Positions 18,017-27,035 of a stretch of DNA of 64,000 nucleotides are shown here, piece after piece. Under the pieces are notes generated by a model, which did no database searches, was not told where the DNA came from, and was given only the letters and a program-made list of their open reading frames with translations. The stretch comes from Sulfitobacter sp. W027 (GTDB taxonomy: Bacteria > Pseudomonadota > Alphaproteobacteria > Rhodobacterales > Rhodobacteraceae). Every line of letters starts with the position of its first letter. The first letter of the stretch is position 1. The stretch lies in the NCBI RefSeq assembly GCF_025143985.1, contig NZ_CP083564.1:2945001-3009000 (forward strand), read 5' to 3'. The position numbers were made by a program, and so were the translations under genes.

Positions 18017-18433
18017 CTAAGGGTCCCGAAGTCTCATCAAGGATAGCTTGCTTTCGATATCCTGCAGAAGATTATCGATCTCGGAACAGTAGCGAAGGCG
18101 GCTGTGCTCCGGTTGGCTCTGAGCCTCACCAAATAACGAATGGACGGTCTGAATGTCCGGTCTGATAACCCAGCCTAAGAGACGAAAAGCAGCTTCGGCC
18201 TCGTCCCGTATAACGCGCCGCAGTTTTTGATCCTGCACCAAGGGTACGACCTGTGCGATCTCATTGAGCTTACATCCATCGCAACGCTGCAGCTCAATAC
18301 ACACGGGGCATTCCGGATGCCGTGCTTCGATCCAGCAAGCAATGCGCAGCAAATCCTTTTTGAGCCGTTTCTCGGCTGATGTTGTGCGCTCTGTATCCGC
18401 GATACCCTCTCGCGGCCGCTTAGAGACAGTCAT
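18017..18433 (-). CDS. Cysteine-rich hypothetical protein
   Basis: A 138-residue soluble protein I do not recognise. The ATG at 18433 follows a strong GGGAGG ribosome site. The centre carries five cysteines in the pattern CX8CX2CX5CX2C (CWIEARHPEC, then PVC, then RCDGC), suggesting a bound metal or Fe-S cluster. The rest is predicted helical and charged. There is no signal peptide. It faces the amidase convergently and stands alone. Confidence 0.6.
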   Translation of the reverse strand: MTVSKRPREGIADTERTTSAEKRLKKDLLRIACWIEARHPECPVCIELQRCDGCKLNEIAQVVPLVQDQKLRRVIRDEAEAAFRLLGWVIRPDIQTVHSLFGEAQSQPEHSRLRYCSEIDNLLQDIESKLSLMRLRDP

Positions 18434-18952
18434 GTGCAAGCCCCCCTCCCGGAATAGCCAAGACTGCAAATGCTACTGATAATTCAGCAGCTCTTAGAGC
18501 GGGTTACTTACGGCTGCCCTCAACAAATACCGGGCTCTTCTGCCGTCGGAACCAAAGAAAACCAGTTCCATTCATCAATGCTAAGTTGATCCCAAGTAGG
18601 CAAATGCTGATAAGAACCCGCCCCAGAGATCGATTCAAAAACCGCATTCCCGCCTTAATGCGTATTCTGAGCATATCACATGATGCTGGAAAACATTACC
18701 TTATTGAGGATCAGCCCTCTGCACTGGACGGACACTCTGCCTCTATCTTGAAGCGGCTGACGGCTGTTTGGATCAATTCTCTGGCTCGCAAAGCCGGAAA
18801 GGAGGCTTTGAGCTTAACACCTCAGAGGTTTGGCAAGACCTCGGATGACCCATTCGCTGGCAAGGCCACTTAAGCAATCGGTATTGCTTCAAGTAACTTC
18901 TCGGTCGGTGCCGTTGCCCGCGCGACCGAAAAGGACGGAACCTACACGGGCC
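18434..18952. other. Gene-free stretch
   Basis: I see no supported gene. A 95-codon plus-strand frame (18586-18873) lacks a ribosome site and any recognisable domain. No tRNA fold, repeat or clear terminator was seen. Confidence 0.45.
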
Positions 18953-19264
18953 TCAGTGCGTCCACGCCCCACGGCGCCCGGTCGCGAAGTTCTCACCATA
19001 ACCGCCGACGCGGATGTTGGGCCTGCGTTTGTTCGGCAGTTGCACCTGCGCGTCGATGCCGTGATCGCGCGCGTATTCTTCCGCCGCTTCGCGGGTGTCA
19101 AACTGCAGCCGCACTTGGCTTTGCGTATCGTCGGAGGAGGTCCAGCCCATCAACGGATCGACACTGCGCGCTTCGGCCGGCGAAAACTCAAGCAGCCAGA
19201 TACGGGTCTTGGCCGTGCCGGAGGACATCGCTGTACGGGCGGGTTGGAAGATACGTGCGCGCAT
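18953..19264 (-). CDS. Complex I 18-kDa (NDUFS4-like) accessory protein
   Basis: A 103-residue protein of the ETC complex I subunit conserved region family. Diagnostic stretches are [39 protein letters not shown] and [16 protein letters not shown]. In mitochondria NDUFS4 stabilises the N-module of NADH:ubiquinone oxidoreductase; the alphaproteobacterial form is a likely peripheral subunit. As in relatives it is encoded alone, away from a nuo operon. The length is normal for the bacterial form, which lacks a targeting peptide. Confidence 0.9.
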   Translation of the reverse strand: MRARIFQPARTAMSSGTAKTRIWLLEFSPAEARSVDPLMGWTSSDDTQSQVRLQFDTREAAEEYARDHGIDAQVQLPNKRRPNIRVGGYGENFATGRRGAWTH

Positions 19265-19405
19265 TTCGGGACTCTCGCTTCAGGAACCTCGCGCTTTATC
19301 TAATATTCCGTGCCAAGGGGCAAGGGAATGCAAGACAATGCAGATAGACCCTACCATGCTGCAGTGCAGAGACTACATGAGTAGGACCCCATTGGAGCCT
19401 TCCAC

Positions 19406-19690
19406 ATGAATCCCTTCGCCGTCTTCGCCATGCAAAGCCAGCTTGCCTCGCTGGCCATCGAAACTCAAATCGTCATGTCTTTGCGCATACTGGCCATGGC
19501 CGGCGCCCTGCCCGCACGCCCCGGTGAGAACAACCGTATGGTCGCGGAAAAAGGCCCGGCCATGGCCAAGGCTTTCACCGCTGGCGCGCAGGCGGCGATG
19601 TCCGGCAAAAGCCCCGACCAGATCATGAACGCTTCGCTGGCCCCTCTGGCCCGCAAGGTGCGACAGAATCGCAAACGGCTGATGAAGTAG
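19406..19690 (+). CDS. Small helical protein of the Rhodobacterales 'antifreeze' annotation family
   Basis: A 94-residue, Ala/Met-rich, mostly helical protein. It contains MQSQLASLAIETQIVMSLRIL, an EKGPAMAKAFTAGAQAA helix and a basic C-terminus. Rhodobacterales genomes carry similar small proteins labelled 'antifreeze protein', probably only from alanine-rich composition; the helical pattern also recalls phasins. No function can be assigned. GGAG lies 11 bases before the ATG. uvrB follows 87 bases downstream. Confidence 0.7.
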   Translation: MNPFAVFAMQSQLASLAIETQIVMSLRILAMAGALPARPGENNRMVAEKGPAMAKAFTAGAQAAMSGKSPDQIMNASLAPLARKVRQNRKRLMK

Positions 19691-19724
19691 CCTGAAAACC
19701 GACTCCAGCGGCCTCCTGCCCCTT

Positions 19725-19739
19725 GAACACGGCGCGAAA
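19725..19739. promoter_or_regulatory. Weak SOS (LexA) box-like site upstream of uvrB
   Basis: GAAC-N7-GAAA lies 39 bases before the uvrB start. The alphaproteobacterial LexA consensus is GAAC-N7-GAAC, so one of eight key positions differs. Position and target gene fit SOS control, but the site is short and could be chance. Confidence 0.3.
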
Positions 19740-19777
19740 GAGGGCACCTATGGGGAGCCCGACGAAGGATACCCGTG

Positions 19778-21982
19778 ATGCCCTATGCCCAAACCGATAA
19801 ATCGGAAGGTATGCCGCTGCTGGCAAACCCCGCCCCCGATGTACGCAACCGTCCCAAGCTTGAGGGCGGGCATAGGTTCAAATTGGTCACCGAGTTTGCC
19901 CCGGCGGGAGACCAGCCTACCGCGATCAAAGAGCTGACCGAAGGGGTGAACGCGGGCGAGCGCGATCAGGTGCTTTTGGGTGCGACGGGCACGGGCAAGA
20001 CCTTTACCATGGCTAAGGTCATCGAAGAAACACAGCGCCCGGCAATCATCCTTGCGCCGAACAAGACTCTGGCCGCGCAGCTTTACGGTGAGTTTAAAGG
20101 GTTCTTCCCCGACAACGCCGTGGAATATTTCGTCTCCTACTACGACTACTACCAGCCCGAGGCCTATGTGGCGCGGTCCGATACCTTTATCGAGAAGGAA
20201 TCGCAGATCAACGAACAGATCGACCGGATGCGCCACTCCGCCACACGCGCGCTTTTGGAGCGTGACGACGTGATCATCGTGGCCTCGGTGTCGTGTATCT
20301 ATGGTATCGGTAGCGTCGAGACCTACGGCGCGATGACCCAAGATCTGAAAGCCGGCGAGAGCTACGACCAGCGCAAAGTCATCGCCGATCTTGTCGCACA
20401 GCAGTACAAGCGCAACGATGCCGCCTTCCAGCGCGGCTCCTTCCGGGTACGCGGCGACAGTCTCGAAATCTTCCCCGCCCACCTTGATGACCGCGCGTGG
20501 CGGCTGTCCTTCTTTGGCGAAGAGTTGGAGAGCATCACCGAGTTCGACCCGCTCACGGGCGAAAAGACCGACACTTTCGACCAAATCCGCGTCTATGCGA
20601 ACAGCCACTATGTGACGCCCAAGCCGACGATGTCTCAGGCGATCATCGGCATCAAGAAAGAGCTGCGCACGCGGCTGGATCAACTGGTCGCCGACGGCAA
20701 ACTGCTGGAAGCGCAGCGGCTGGAGCAACGTACCAACTTCGATATCGAAATGCTGGAGGCCACGGGCGTCTGCAATGGGATCGAGAACTACTCGCGCTAC
20801 CTCACAGGCCGCGCGCCCGGCGAGCCGCCCCCCACCCTGTTCGAATTCATCCCGGACAACGCCATCGTTTTCGCGGATGAATCCCACGTTTCGGTCCCGC
20901 AGATCGGCGGCATGTACAAGGGCGACTATCGGCGCAAGTTCACGCTGGCCGAACACGGCTTCCGCCTGCCGTCCTGCATGGACAACCGCCCTCTCAAGTT
21001 CGAGGAATGGGACGCCATGCGCCCGCAATCGGTCTTTGTTTCGGCCACGCCCGCGGCGTGGGAAATCGAACAGACGGGGGGTGTGTTCACCGAACAGATC
21101 ATTCGCCCGACCGGTCTGATCGACCCTCATATAGAAATTCGCCCCGTGGAAATGCAGGTCGACGACCTGCTTGATGAGGTGCGCAAAGTCGCCGCTGAAG
21201 GCTACCGCACCCTTTGCACCGTGCTGACCAAGCGCATGGCCGAAGACCTCACCGAATACATGCACGAACAGGGCATCCGCGTGCGCTACATGCACAGCGA
21301 CATCGACACGATTGAGCGGATCGAAATTCTGCGCGATCTGCGCTTGGGCGCCTTTGACGTGTTGATCGGGATCAACCTATTGCGGGAGGGGCTCGACATC
21401 CCCGAATGTGGGCTGGTGGCCATTCTTGATGCGGACAAAGAAGGCTTTCTGCGCTCTGAAACCTCGCTTATCCAGACTATCGGGCGCGCGGCGCGTAATG
21501 CCGAAGGGCGCGTGATCATGTATGCCGACCGCATCACCGGCTCGATGGAGCGTGCGATGGGCGAAACCGACCGCCGCCGCGCCAAGCAGGTTGCCTATAA
21601 CGAAGAACACGGCATCACCCCCGCCACGGTCAAAAAGAACGTCGATGACATTCTGGCTGGCCTTTACAAAGGTGATGTCGATATGAACCGCGTGACCGCC
21701 AAGGTCGATAATCCGCTTGCCGGGGGCAATCTTCAGACAGTCCTTGACGGGTTGCGGGCCGACATGCGCAAGGCGGCAGAGAACCTCGAGTTCGAAGAGG
21801 CGGCGCGGCTGCGGGATGAGGTCAAACGGCTGGAAGCGGTCGATTTGGCCGTGGCGGATGACCCGCTGGCCCGGCAGCAAGCAGTGGAACGCGCCGTTGA
21901 TGCGGCTCAGCAAGCCTCCGGGCGCAGCACCTCTGGCCGGGGCGGAATGCGCGGCGGCAATGTGAAACGGCGCAAACGCTGA
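19778..21982 (+). CDS. uvrB: Excinuclease ABC subunit UvrB
   Basis: A 734-residue DNA helicase-like subunit of nucleotide excision repair; it verifies damage handed over by UvrA and recruits UvrC. It has Walker [12 protein letters not shown] (about 68-78), the beta-hairpin [11 protein letters not shown] that inserts between strands, helicase motifs ADESHV and QTIGRAARN, and the C-terminal UvrC-binding motif [16 protein letters not shown] basic Gly/Arg/Lys tail follows. Length is slightly above the usual 670-700 because of N- and C-terminal extensions. AAGGA precedes the ATG; a GTG one codon upstream is possible. Confidence 0.98.
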   Translation: MPYAQTDKSEGMPLLANPAPDVRNRPKLEGGHRFKLVTEFAPAGDQPTAIKELTEGVNAGERDQVLLGATGTGKTFTMAKVIEETQRPAIILAPNKTLAAQLYGEFKGFFPDNAVEYFVSYYDYYQPEAYVARSDTFIEKESQINEQIDRMRHSATRALLERDDVIIVASVSCIYGIGSVETYGAMTQDLKAGESYDQRKVIADLVAQQYKRNDAAFQRGSFRVRGDSLEIFPAHLDDRAWRLSFFGEELESITEFDPLTGEKTDTFDQIRVYANSHYVTPKPTMSQAIIGIKKELRTRLDQLVADGKLLEAQRLEQRTNFDIEMLEATGVCNGIENYSRYLTGRAPGEPPPTLFEFIPDNAIVFADESHVSVPQIGGMYKGDYRRKFTLAEHGFRLPSCMDNRPLKFEEWDAMRPQSVFVSATPAAWEIEQTGGVFTEQIIRPTGLIDPHIEIRPVEMQVDDLLDEVRKVAAEGYRTLCTVLTKRMAEDLTEYMHEQGIRVRYMHSDIDTIERIEILRDLRLGAFDVLIGINLLREGLDIPECGLVAILDADKEGFLRSETSLIQTIGRAARNAEGRVIMYADRITGSMERAMGETDRRRAKQVAYNEEHGITPATVKKNVDDILAGLYKGDVDMNRVTAKVDNPLAGGNLQTVLDGLRADMRKAAENLEFEEAARLRDEVKRLEAVDLAVADDPLARQQAVERAVDAAQQASGRSTSGRGGMRGGNVKRRKR

Positions 21983-21990
21983 ATGAAAAA

Positions 21991-22014
21991 GGGCCGCCCC
22001 TTAGGGGGTGGCCC
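21991..22014. terminator. Convergent terminator hairpin after uvrB
   Basis: GGGCCGCCCC pairs with GGGGTGGCCC (one G-U) over a 4-base loop. On the minus strand it is followed by TTTTT, so it terminates the small membrane-protein gene well and probably also serves uvrB. Confidence 0.8.
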
Positions 22015-22043
22015 GTGCGTTAGGTCTAAAAATCTACCCCAAT

Positions 22044-22313
22044 CTACCGTCGCAGCGCGGTAACGAGGGCCAACACCAGCCCCGCACCAATTGCTGCCAC
22101 AACCAGCAGCAAAAGCAGCCCCCCTGCCGCCACAACCGTGACGCCAAGCGCGGCTAGGATGAACGGCAGTGCCACAGCACCGACCACACCCAGAATGAGA
22201 TAGAGCAGCCGATTGCGGCCTGCCACGGCTCCGGCAATCGCCCCCGCGACAAGCCCGACCACCACCAGCGCGATTAGCGCCACCGCACCGAGCGTATCAA
22301 GAAAAGCTTCCAT
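22044..22313 (-). CDS. Small Gly/Ala-rich membrane protein (GlsB/YeaQ-like)
   Basis: An 89-residue protein consisting almost entirely of three hydrophobic helices rich in Gly, Ala and Val, with GLVAGAIAGAVAGR in the first loop. This resembles the transglycosylase-associated/GlsB stress protein family, but similarity is compositional and the family call is tentative. It follows the tiny lipoprotein gene in the same direction, and the neighbours (PRC-barrel, PLDc_N protein) also suggest envelope stress. Confidence 0.7.
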   Translation of the reverse strand: MEAFLDTLGAVALIALVVVGLVAGAIAGAVAGRNRLLYLILGVVGAVALPFILAALGVTVVAAGGLLLLLVVAAIGAGLVLALVTALRR

Positions 22314-22334
22314 GAAGCGGGTCTCCTAAATCAA

Positions 22335-22409
22335 TCAGATGAATGGGACGAACGGCACACCACAACCCGAGAGGGTAAGCAGCAGGCTAAGAGCGATCAA
22401 ACGGTACAT
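22335..22409 (-). CDS. 24-residue putative lipoprotein
   Basis: An open frame from ATG at 22409 encodes MYRLIALSLLLTLSGC followed by GVPFVPFI and a TGA. It has a positively charged start, a hydrophobic core and a lipobox (LSGC) with Cys16 as the lipidation site, leaving a mature peptide of nine residues. AAAGGGAA lies six bases ahead of the ATG. It is 21 bases upstream of the GlsB-like gene and probably co-transcribed. It is too short for standard gene callers. Function unknown. Confidence 0.6.
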   Translation of the reverse strand: MYRLIALSLLLTLSGCGVPFVPFI

Positions 22410-22551
22410 CGGAAATTCCCTTTCCAGTCACGGTCCAATTACCGCCCTCCTATGAGACCCGATCCACGTCGCAAAAACAATGGGCTGTGCAGGATATCGC
22501 TCAGCAAAAGGGAGGCGCTGCCGCCTCCCCCGCAAACTTTCAAAATGCCGA

Positions 22552-22908
22552 TCAGAGCCAGTAGTACGGGACACCGTAGTGGTCAAAAGTGCGTTCTTGC
22601 CATGCGCGGTCGCTGTCCCAGCGATCTGTTCGCTCTGGTGCGCCTTTTACCGTGGCCTCATCAATGTTTGTCATGAAACCGTCGCGGGCCGGATCATAAT
22701 CCAGCGCATTCCATGGCACCGGGTAATGCTCTTCACCGATGCCCAGAAAGCCGCCGAAACCCATGACGGCGTAGGCGACCTTGCCGGATTTCTTGTCGAT
22801 CATCAGGTGGTCGATATGGCCGATTTCGGTCCCATCCGCACTGAAAACGGCGGTGCCGTTCACATTGTCCGAAGAAACCAGCGATGCGGGTGCTGTCGTG
22901 TCAGTCAT
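22552..22908 (-). CDS. PRC-barrel domain protein
   Basis: A 118-residue protein with one PRC-barrel (about 10-80): VNGTAVFSADGTEIGHIDHLMIDKKSGKV in two halves, then YAVMGFGGFLGIGEEHYPVPW. The C-terminal tail is acidic and aromatic. PRC-barrels occur in RimM and photosynthetic H subunits; free-standing versions in alphaproteobacteria are abundant stress-related proteins of unknown role. GAGGAA stands six bases before the ATG. A longer upstream frame is not supported. Confidence 0.88.
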   Translation of the reverse strand: MTDTTAPASLVSSDNVNGTAVFSADGTEIGHIDHLMIDKKSGKVAYAVMGFGGFLGIGEEHYPVPWNALDYDPARDGFMTNIDEATVKGAPERTDRWDSDRAWQERTFDHYGVPYYWL

Positions 22909-23089
22909 AGCCTGTTCCTCTCGTGATTGCTGTAGCGATAAAACCCGAGGCAGGGGTCCCCGGTTCCCGCATAACGAGCGGGCTGGCGGGTTCTGGCTCA
23001 TCCATCTGCGGTACGGCGCGGGAACCAAAATGGCCGCACTGAGGTTAAACAACCAATAGGAAATTCACGCATTCAAGAGGGGCTGCACA

Positions 23090-23275
23090 ATGGAATATGG
23101 ACTTATTGGGCTTATTGTCCTCATCGCTGACATCTACGCAATCTATCAGGTCGTCACCTCAAGCGCGTCGGGCGCGGCCAAAATCGCTTGGGTCTTGGGC
23201 ATCATCATCCTGCCGGTGCTGGGCTTTATCGTCTGGCTCATTGCGGGCCCACGGGGCAACAAAGCCCACGTGTGA
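23090..23275 (+). CDS. PLDc_N-type small membrane protein
   Basis: A 61-residue protein with two membrane helices: an N-terminal one and KIAWVLGIIILPVLGFIVWLI, matching the phospholipase D N-terminal (PLDc_N) domain with its WxxxIIxxPxxGxxxW pattern, without any catalytic part. AAGAGGGG precedes the ATG. It is followed by a canonical terminator, so it is monocistronic. Function unknown; similar proteins appear in envelope-stress settings. Confidence 0.8.
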   Translation: MEYGLIGLIVLIADIYAIYQVVTSSASGAAKIAWVLGIIILPVLGFIVWLIAGPRGNKAHV

Positions 23276-23301
23276 TACGACTGACATAGACGACCCTGAA
23301 G

Positions 23302-23327
23302 CCCGGTGCTCTTGGCACCGGGTTTTT
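23302..23327 (+). terminator. Rho-independent terminator
   Basis: CCCGGTGC pairs perfectly with GCACCGGG over a 5-nt loop and is followed by TTTTT, 27 bases past the stop of the PLDc_N gene. Confidence 0.93.
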
Positions 23328-23393
23328 ACGTTCGACCATCCGAAGAAACCATTTGTTAACCGCTATTAACCAAGATCGCTGCAGGAGCCTGCC

Positions 23394-24065
23394 ATGCGAT
23401 CTGCCCTTTGCCTCACCTTGCTGGCCTACCAGCTTTGCGCCGCTGCCGCCCATGCTGGACCATGGCTACGCGAAAAGGGGACGAGTTTCCTCTCATCCTC
23501 CTTCTCCGCGACCTACTTTTATGACCTCACCCAAAGCACCTACATCGAATACGGGCTACGCGAGACACTGACCCTCGGCTTTGACCTCAACACAGCCCAA
23601 AACCGTTTGGGACTGCAAAGCGGTTCTGCGACCGTGTTCCTGCGTTTCCCGCTGGGAGAGCCGACCGAGCGGGGCCGTTGGGCCTATGACCTCGGTGCCG
23701 GAGCAAGCTGGACGGGAGAGCTTATTTCTCCCCATCTTCGGGCAGGGCTGTCGTGGGGTCGGGGCTTTACTTTGGGAGAGCGGAACGGTTGGCTGACCGT
23801 TGATGCCTCCGCGAAATGGGAATTCGGATTTTCGCAAGAAGTCATCAAACTCGACAGCACCGCCGGGATCGATTTCACCAAGGGCGTCACCGGTATGACG
23901 CAGGTCTTCGTCACCTATACCGGGGGCGAAACCTATACCAAGTTTGCGCCCTCCATCGTTCTCTCGCCCCGCTTCAGCAAATACCGTGTGCAGCTGGGCA
24001 GCGAAGTCCCTCTTGATGCGCCAGAAAACACCGCCCTCACCCTTAGTCTTTGGCGAGAGTTCTAA
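23394..24065 (+). CDS. Exported beta-barrel-like outer membrane protein
   Basis: A 223-residue protein with a Sec signal (cleaved after AAAHA, about residue 22). The mature part alternates polar and aromatic residues in short strands (YIEYGLRETLTLGFDLN, RWAYDLGAGASW, YRVQLGSEVPL) and ends in phenylalanine (LWREF), the usual signal for outer-membrane insertion. It looks like an 8-12-strand barrel; no specific family is recognised. AGGAG lies before the ATG. Two TTAACC repeats 10 bases apart (23356-23371) lie just upstream. Confidence 0.75.
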   Translation: MRSALCLTLLAYQLCAAAAHAGPWLREKGTSFLSSSFSATYFYDLTQSTYIEYGLRETLTLGFDLNTAQNRLGLQSGSATVFLRFPLGEPTERGRWAYDLGAGASWTGELISPHLRAGLSWGRGFTLGERNGWLTVDASAKWEFGFSQEVIKLDSTAGIDFTKGVTGMTQVFVTYTGGETYTKFAPSIVLSPRFSKYRVQLGSEVPLDAPENTALTLSLWREF

Positions 24066-24070
24066 CGCAA

Positions 24071-24100
24071 ATGGCCCCACCGGATTAGCGGCGGGGCCAT
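24071..24100. terminator. Convergent terminator hairpin
   Basis: ATGGCCCC pairs perfectly with GGGGCCAT over a 14-nt loop, between the convergent outer-membrane protein and beta-helix genes. Neither side has a strong T-run, so efficiency is uncertain. Confidence 0.6.
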
Positions 24101-24125
24101 GTGTCGCACCATTGCAAAGCGAAGA

Positions 24126-26414
24126 TTAACGGTTGTCCATCCGCACCATGACAGAGACTTTCCCCTTCACTGCCGTGGGCCAGACCACATGGATCTGGTC
24201 CCGGTTGGCCCCTTCCGCATGTGTCACGTAAGGCATGTCAAACTGCGCCACGTTGTTGCTGTTGCGGATCGCGCCGTGGGCCACCACCGCATCGGTATTC
24301 AGCGCCTGCCCCTCAAACGGAAGATGCCCGGAGGTATCGATCACCCATGTCTCTGACGGCGTGGACTGGGTGAACTCAATCTCGGCCATATTTTCTACCT
24401 GCGTCGTTACCGCGTGAAAGGAATTCCCTTTCATCACTACGTTCTTGCAGCGCGACAGGTCGAGATCGGCAAAGGTCGTATCCGCCCGCTCTGCCCGGTC
24501 AATGCTGCCGTTGAGGCTGCGGAAACGGTTTCCGGTGATGCTTACCCCGCTCAGGAAATGCCCCGCCCCATGCGGTTTCACGACGATATAGCTGAACCAT
24601 GGCGCAACCTCACCCGACAGAAAGATATTGTCACTGATGCTAAGCGCGCTGAACGAATAACCCGAAGTGAAACCCGGCGTCGGGTCCTGCTCATTCGTCC
24701 ATTCGATAAAGCAGTTATCGACGTAATTGCCCGTCACCACCGCGCTGGTATGGGCCGAGGCAAGGATCAAGCCCGCCGAACGTACACCGTTGTCGACATC
24801 ATCCCCTTGGAAGAAGTGATTGCCCGTCACGATGCTATTTCCCCCCGCCAATAGCGCGAAATGACGAAACTTCGTCGCACGGCAATCGCGCAGCTTCACA
24901 TCGTTGGCGTTCGTGTTGAGCGCGATACTGCTGCGGTTCGGCACGGTCAGCGCATCTTCGGCCGACAGGAACTGACAACGGTCGATCAACATCCCCTGAC
25001 AGCCTCCGCCGATCGAGGTGATGCCCCGGTCCTTGGGGCGACTGACAAAACAATCGCGCAGGTGAAAGATCAGCCCCGCAGGTGCAAGATTTATGGCGCT
25101 GCACCGGTCGTTGCACTGGAATTCTATATCGGCCATTACAAATTTCGACAGCGAAGCGAAGCCGCTGAAATCCACCATGTATTGAAACTTGCGGAAAGTG
25201 AAATTCTGCGTGCCCGCCGCATCGTATAGAGGCGCATTCAGGGTAATCTCCTGCGTGGCAACGTTCTTGGAGCGCACATAGATCTCGCGCCCCACCCCGC
25301 TGCCTTCGACCAGCGCGCCAACCGGGACATTGGCGATATTGACCACATTGGTCAGCTTGCGGCTGTCTGAGGTTGAGTAGCTCGCCTGCGAGGTCACCAC
25401 GACCGTATCCCAATTGCTGCTCGATGCCGCCTCAAGCTGGCCGTTGCGGATCACCCTGCGCGTGGCATAGCTGGTCTTGTCCGGCACCGCCGCCTGCATA
25501 TCCAGCGGCCCGGTCACATTCACCTTACGCCCGACCATATCGAGCGAGTCGTGATCCGCGTTGTTCAGCAGCGCCTGAAACGCTTTGAGGAAGGCAGTCT
25601 CTTCATTTTCAAACGCCTCAATATAGCTGGGCAGGTCGAAATTCCGGCGCAGCAGCAGGACCGCCGCTGTTGGCATGGTCACATGGCCCTCGAACTTCAC
25701 CGGCGTGTCAAAAGTGACATCACCGTTCAGCAGATAGTTCCCCGCAGGGACCAAGACCGTGCGCCCATCGGCGGCGGCATTAGCCGCCTCAAAGGCGACA
25801 GTGTCATCGGTTACGCCGTTGCCGATTGCGCCAAAGTCCCGCACATCAACCTGCGCTAGCATGTCCCGCAGGAACACCGCCGTGACATCTTCGATCTCAA
25901 TATCATCAATTCGGACCACGCCACCTGTCGGCCCGGTCAGGTCCAGCCCGAAATGGCCATAGGCCGCCTGCGTGCCCCAGACCATATCGACCCCGCCGCG
26001 GTCGCCACTGCCTATGATCGCGCTGACCTCAACCACCTCGCCGTAGCTGCTAAGTGTGGTGGCCGGTCCGAACTCCGGCACGCCGCTTACCCGGCTCCCG
26101 CCCGATTGCGCCGGATATCCAGCGATCCGCACCGTGGGCAGGTTGCCACTGATCGCCTTCACCCGCGCCGTTACGCGCAGATAGCAACCCGGCAGCAGGA
26201 TCGTCTGCCCCATATACCGCAAGCGCTGTGTGGCCTGTGTCTTCAGCAATTCCAGCGCCCCGCCAAAATCCTGATCTGCCGGGACAAAGGCCGCGTTTGA
26301 GGCATTTTCATAGGTGTCCGACCCGGGCGTGCCGTCGCCGCTCGACCAGACATCCAGACCCGCCGCAAAGGGTGTCGGCATCAGCACCACGCCGTCGGTA
26401 ATCGCTTTGTTCAT
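24126..26414 (-). CDS. Right-handed parallel beta-helix protein (GH28-related/pectate lyase superfamily)
   Basis: A 762-residue protein. Residues 1-185 form a beta-sandwich-like N-terminal region. From about 190 comes the Pectate_lyase_3 start (VDVRDFGAIGNGVTDDTVAF ... LVPAGNYLLNG), as in phage tailspikes and GH28-related proteins, then a long beta-helix with repeated xITGNxF-type coils (SIVTGNHFFQG, SALSISDNIFL, GVSITGNRF), and a small C-terminal domain. No N-terminal signal peptide is visible, so export, if any, is unconventional. Polysaccharide binding or cleavage is plausible; catalytic residues cannot be assigned. It stands alone. Confidence 0.8.
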   Translation of the reverse strand: MNKAITDGVVLMPTPFAAGLDVWSSGDGTPGSDTYENASNAAFVPADQDFGGALELLKTQATQRLRYMGQTILLPGCYLRVTARVKAISGNLPTVRIAGYPAQSGGSRVSGVPEFGPATTLSSYGEVVEVSAIIGSGDRGGVDMVWGTQAAYGHFGLDLTGPTGGVVRIDDIEIEDVTAVFLRDMLAQVDVRDFGAIGNGVTDDTVAFEAANAAADGRTVLVPAGNYLLNGDVTFDTPVKFEGHVTMPTAAVLLLRRNFDLPSYIEAFENEETAFLKAFQALLNNADHDSLDMVGRKVNVTGPLDMQAAVPDKTSYATRRVIRNGQLEAASSSNWDTVVVTSQASYSTSDSRKLTNVVNIANVPVGALVEGSGVGREIYVRSKNVATQEITLNAPLYDAAGTQNFTFRKFQYMVDFSGFASLSKFVMADIEFQCNDRCSAINLAPAGLIFHLRDCFVSRPKDRGITSIGGGCQGMLIDRCQFLSAEDALTVPNRSSIALNTNANDVKLRDCRATKFRHFALLAGGNSIVTGNHFFQGDDVDNGVRSAGLILASAHTSAVVTGNYVDNCFIEWTNEQDPTPGFTSGYSFSALSISDNIFLSGEVAPWFSYIVVKPHGAGHFLSGVSITGNRFRSLNGSIDRAERADTTFADLDLSRCKNVVMKGNSFHAVTTQVENMAEIEFTQSTPSETWVIDTSGHLPFEGQALNTDAVVAHGAIRNSNNVAQFDMPYVTHAEGANRDQIHVVWPTAVKGKVSVMVRMDNR

Positions 26415-26426
26415 CGCTTTTCCTTT

Positions 26427-26451
26427 CCCCGGTCCGCACCTCCCACCGGGG
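26427..26451 (-). promoter_or_regulatory. Hairpin in the leader of the beta-helix gene
   Basis: CCCCGGT pairs with ACCGGGG over an 11-nt loop, ending a few bases before the GGGGAAAGGA ribosome site of the minus-strand gene. It could mask translation initiation or end the upstream DUF4864 transcript; no T-run follows. Confidence 0.4.
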
Positions 26452-26561
26452 CGCGCCGCTCAACTGCTCTGGCTCGGACAGGCCGAACCGTGAAGTCAGG
26501 GAAGTATCAACGATATGTTAAACGCCGCTTGGCCCGCCGAGCGGGCATCGCGCAACAGCGC

Positions 26562-26975
26562 TCAGACGTTGGCCCCCGGCGCGTCGAGGATCTGCACCCC
26601 TCCGATGCGCCAGCCCGCGTCCGTCTGCTCCATCAGATAGCCCAGCAAATGGGTGAACCCCTTGGGGTCGACAACCTGCACCACCTGATAAAAGCGCGAC
26701 CCATCCGCGCGACGGTCCAAAAACCGCACCTCGGCAGGGTTCTGCACCATTGGATAGCCATTGCTGACCATACTGCGAAAGTTCTCGGGGGTCTGGAAAT
26801 AGCGCTGCAAATTCGGCGTGGCGAACTCCAAAGCAGCGGCGAAATCATCCGCTCGAAAGGCGTCGAACTGGCTGTTAATCGTCTCTTCGATCTCGGCCTG
26901 CTGCGCCATAGCGCCAAAACTCAGGAGGGCCGAAAGCACCAGCCCTCCGAAAAATGTGAACATCCCTTTGCGCAT
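26562..26975 (-). CDS. DUF4864 domain-containing exported protein
   Basis: A 137-residue protein with a signal peptide (residues 1-24, cleavage after GAMA). The mature part matches DUF4864, an NTF2-like fold: INSQFDAFRADDFAAALEFATPNLQRYF and a closing GYLMEQTDAGWRIGGVQIL. Similar proteins are widespread in Rhodobacterales with no assigned role; the NTF2-like pocket suggests ligand binding in the periplasm. It lies alone between lysK (same strand, 60 bases away) and the beta-helix gene. Confidence 0.85.
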   Translation of the reverse strand: MRKGMFTFFGGLVLSALLSFGAMAQQAEIEETINSQFDAFRADDFAAALEFATPNLQRYFQTPENFRSMVSNGYPMVQNPAEVRFLDRRADGSRFYQVVQVVDPKGFTHLLGYLMEQTDAGWRIGGVQILDAPGANV

Positions 26976-27035
26976 TGCCTTTCCCCCTTACCCTTGCTGA
27001 ATGATCTAAGTCACGCAGGGCAAGAGGCAAAAGTT

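Noticed and set aside
18586..18873. 95-codon plus-strand frame
   Set aside because: No ribosome site, no recognisable features, and no supporting neighbours; coding potential is doubtful.
19748..21295. 515-codon minus-strand frame opposite uvrB
   Set aside because: Antisense shadow of uvrB with no recognisable motif or ribosome site.
23356..23371. TTAACC repeated 10 bases apart as a CtrA site
   Set aside because: The half-site spacing is six rather than the seven of the CtrA consensus, so I do not claim it as a binding site.
24126..26414. Prophage remnant suggested by the tailspike-like beta-helix
   Set aside because: No integrase, capsid, terminase or att-like repeats nearby; surrounding genes are housekeeping.
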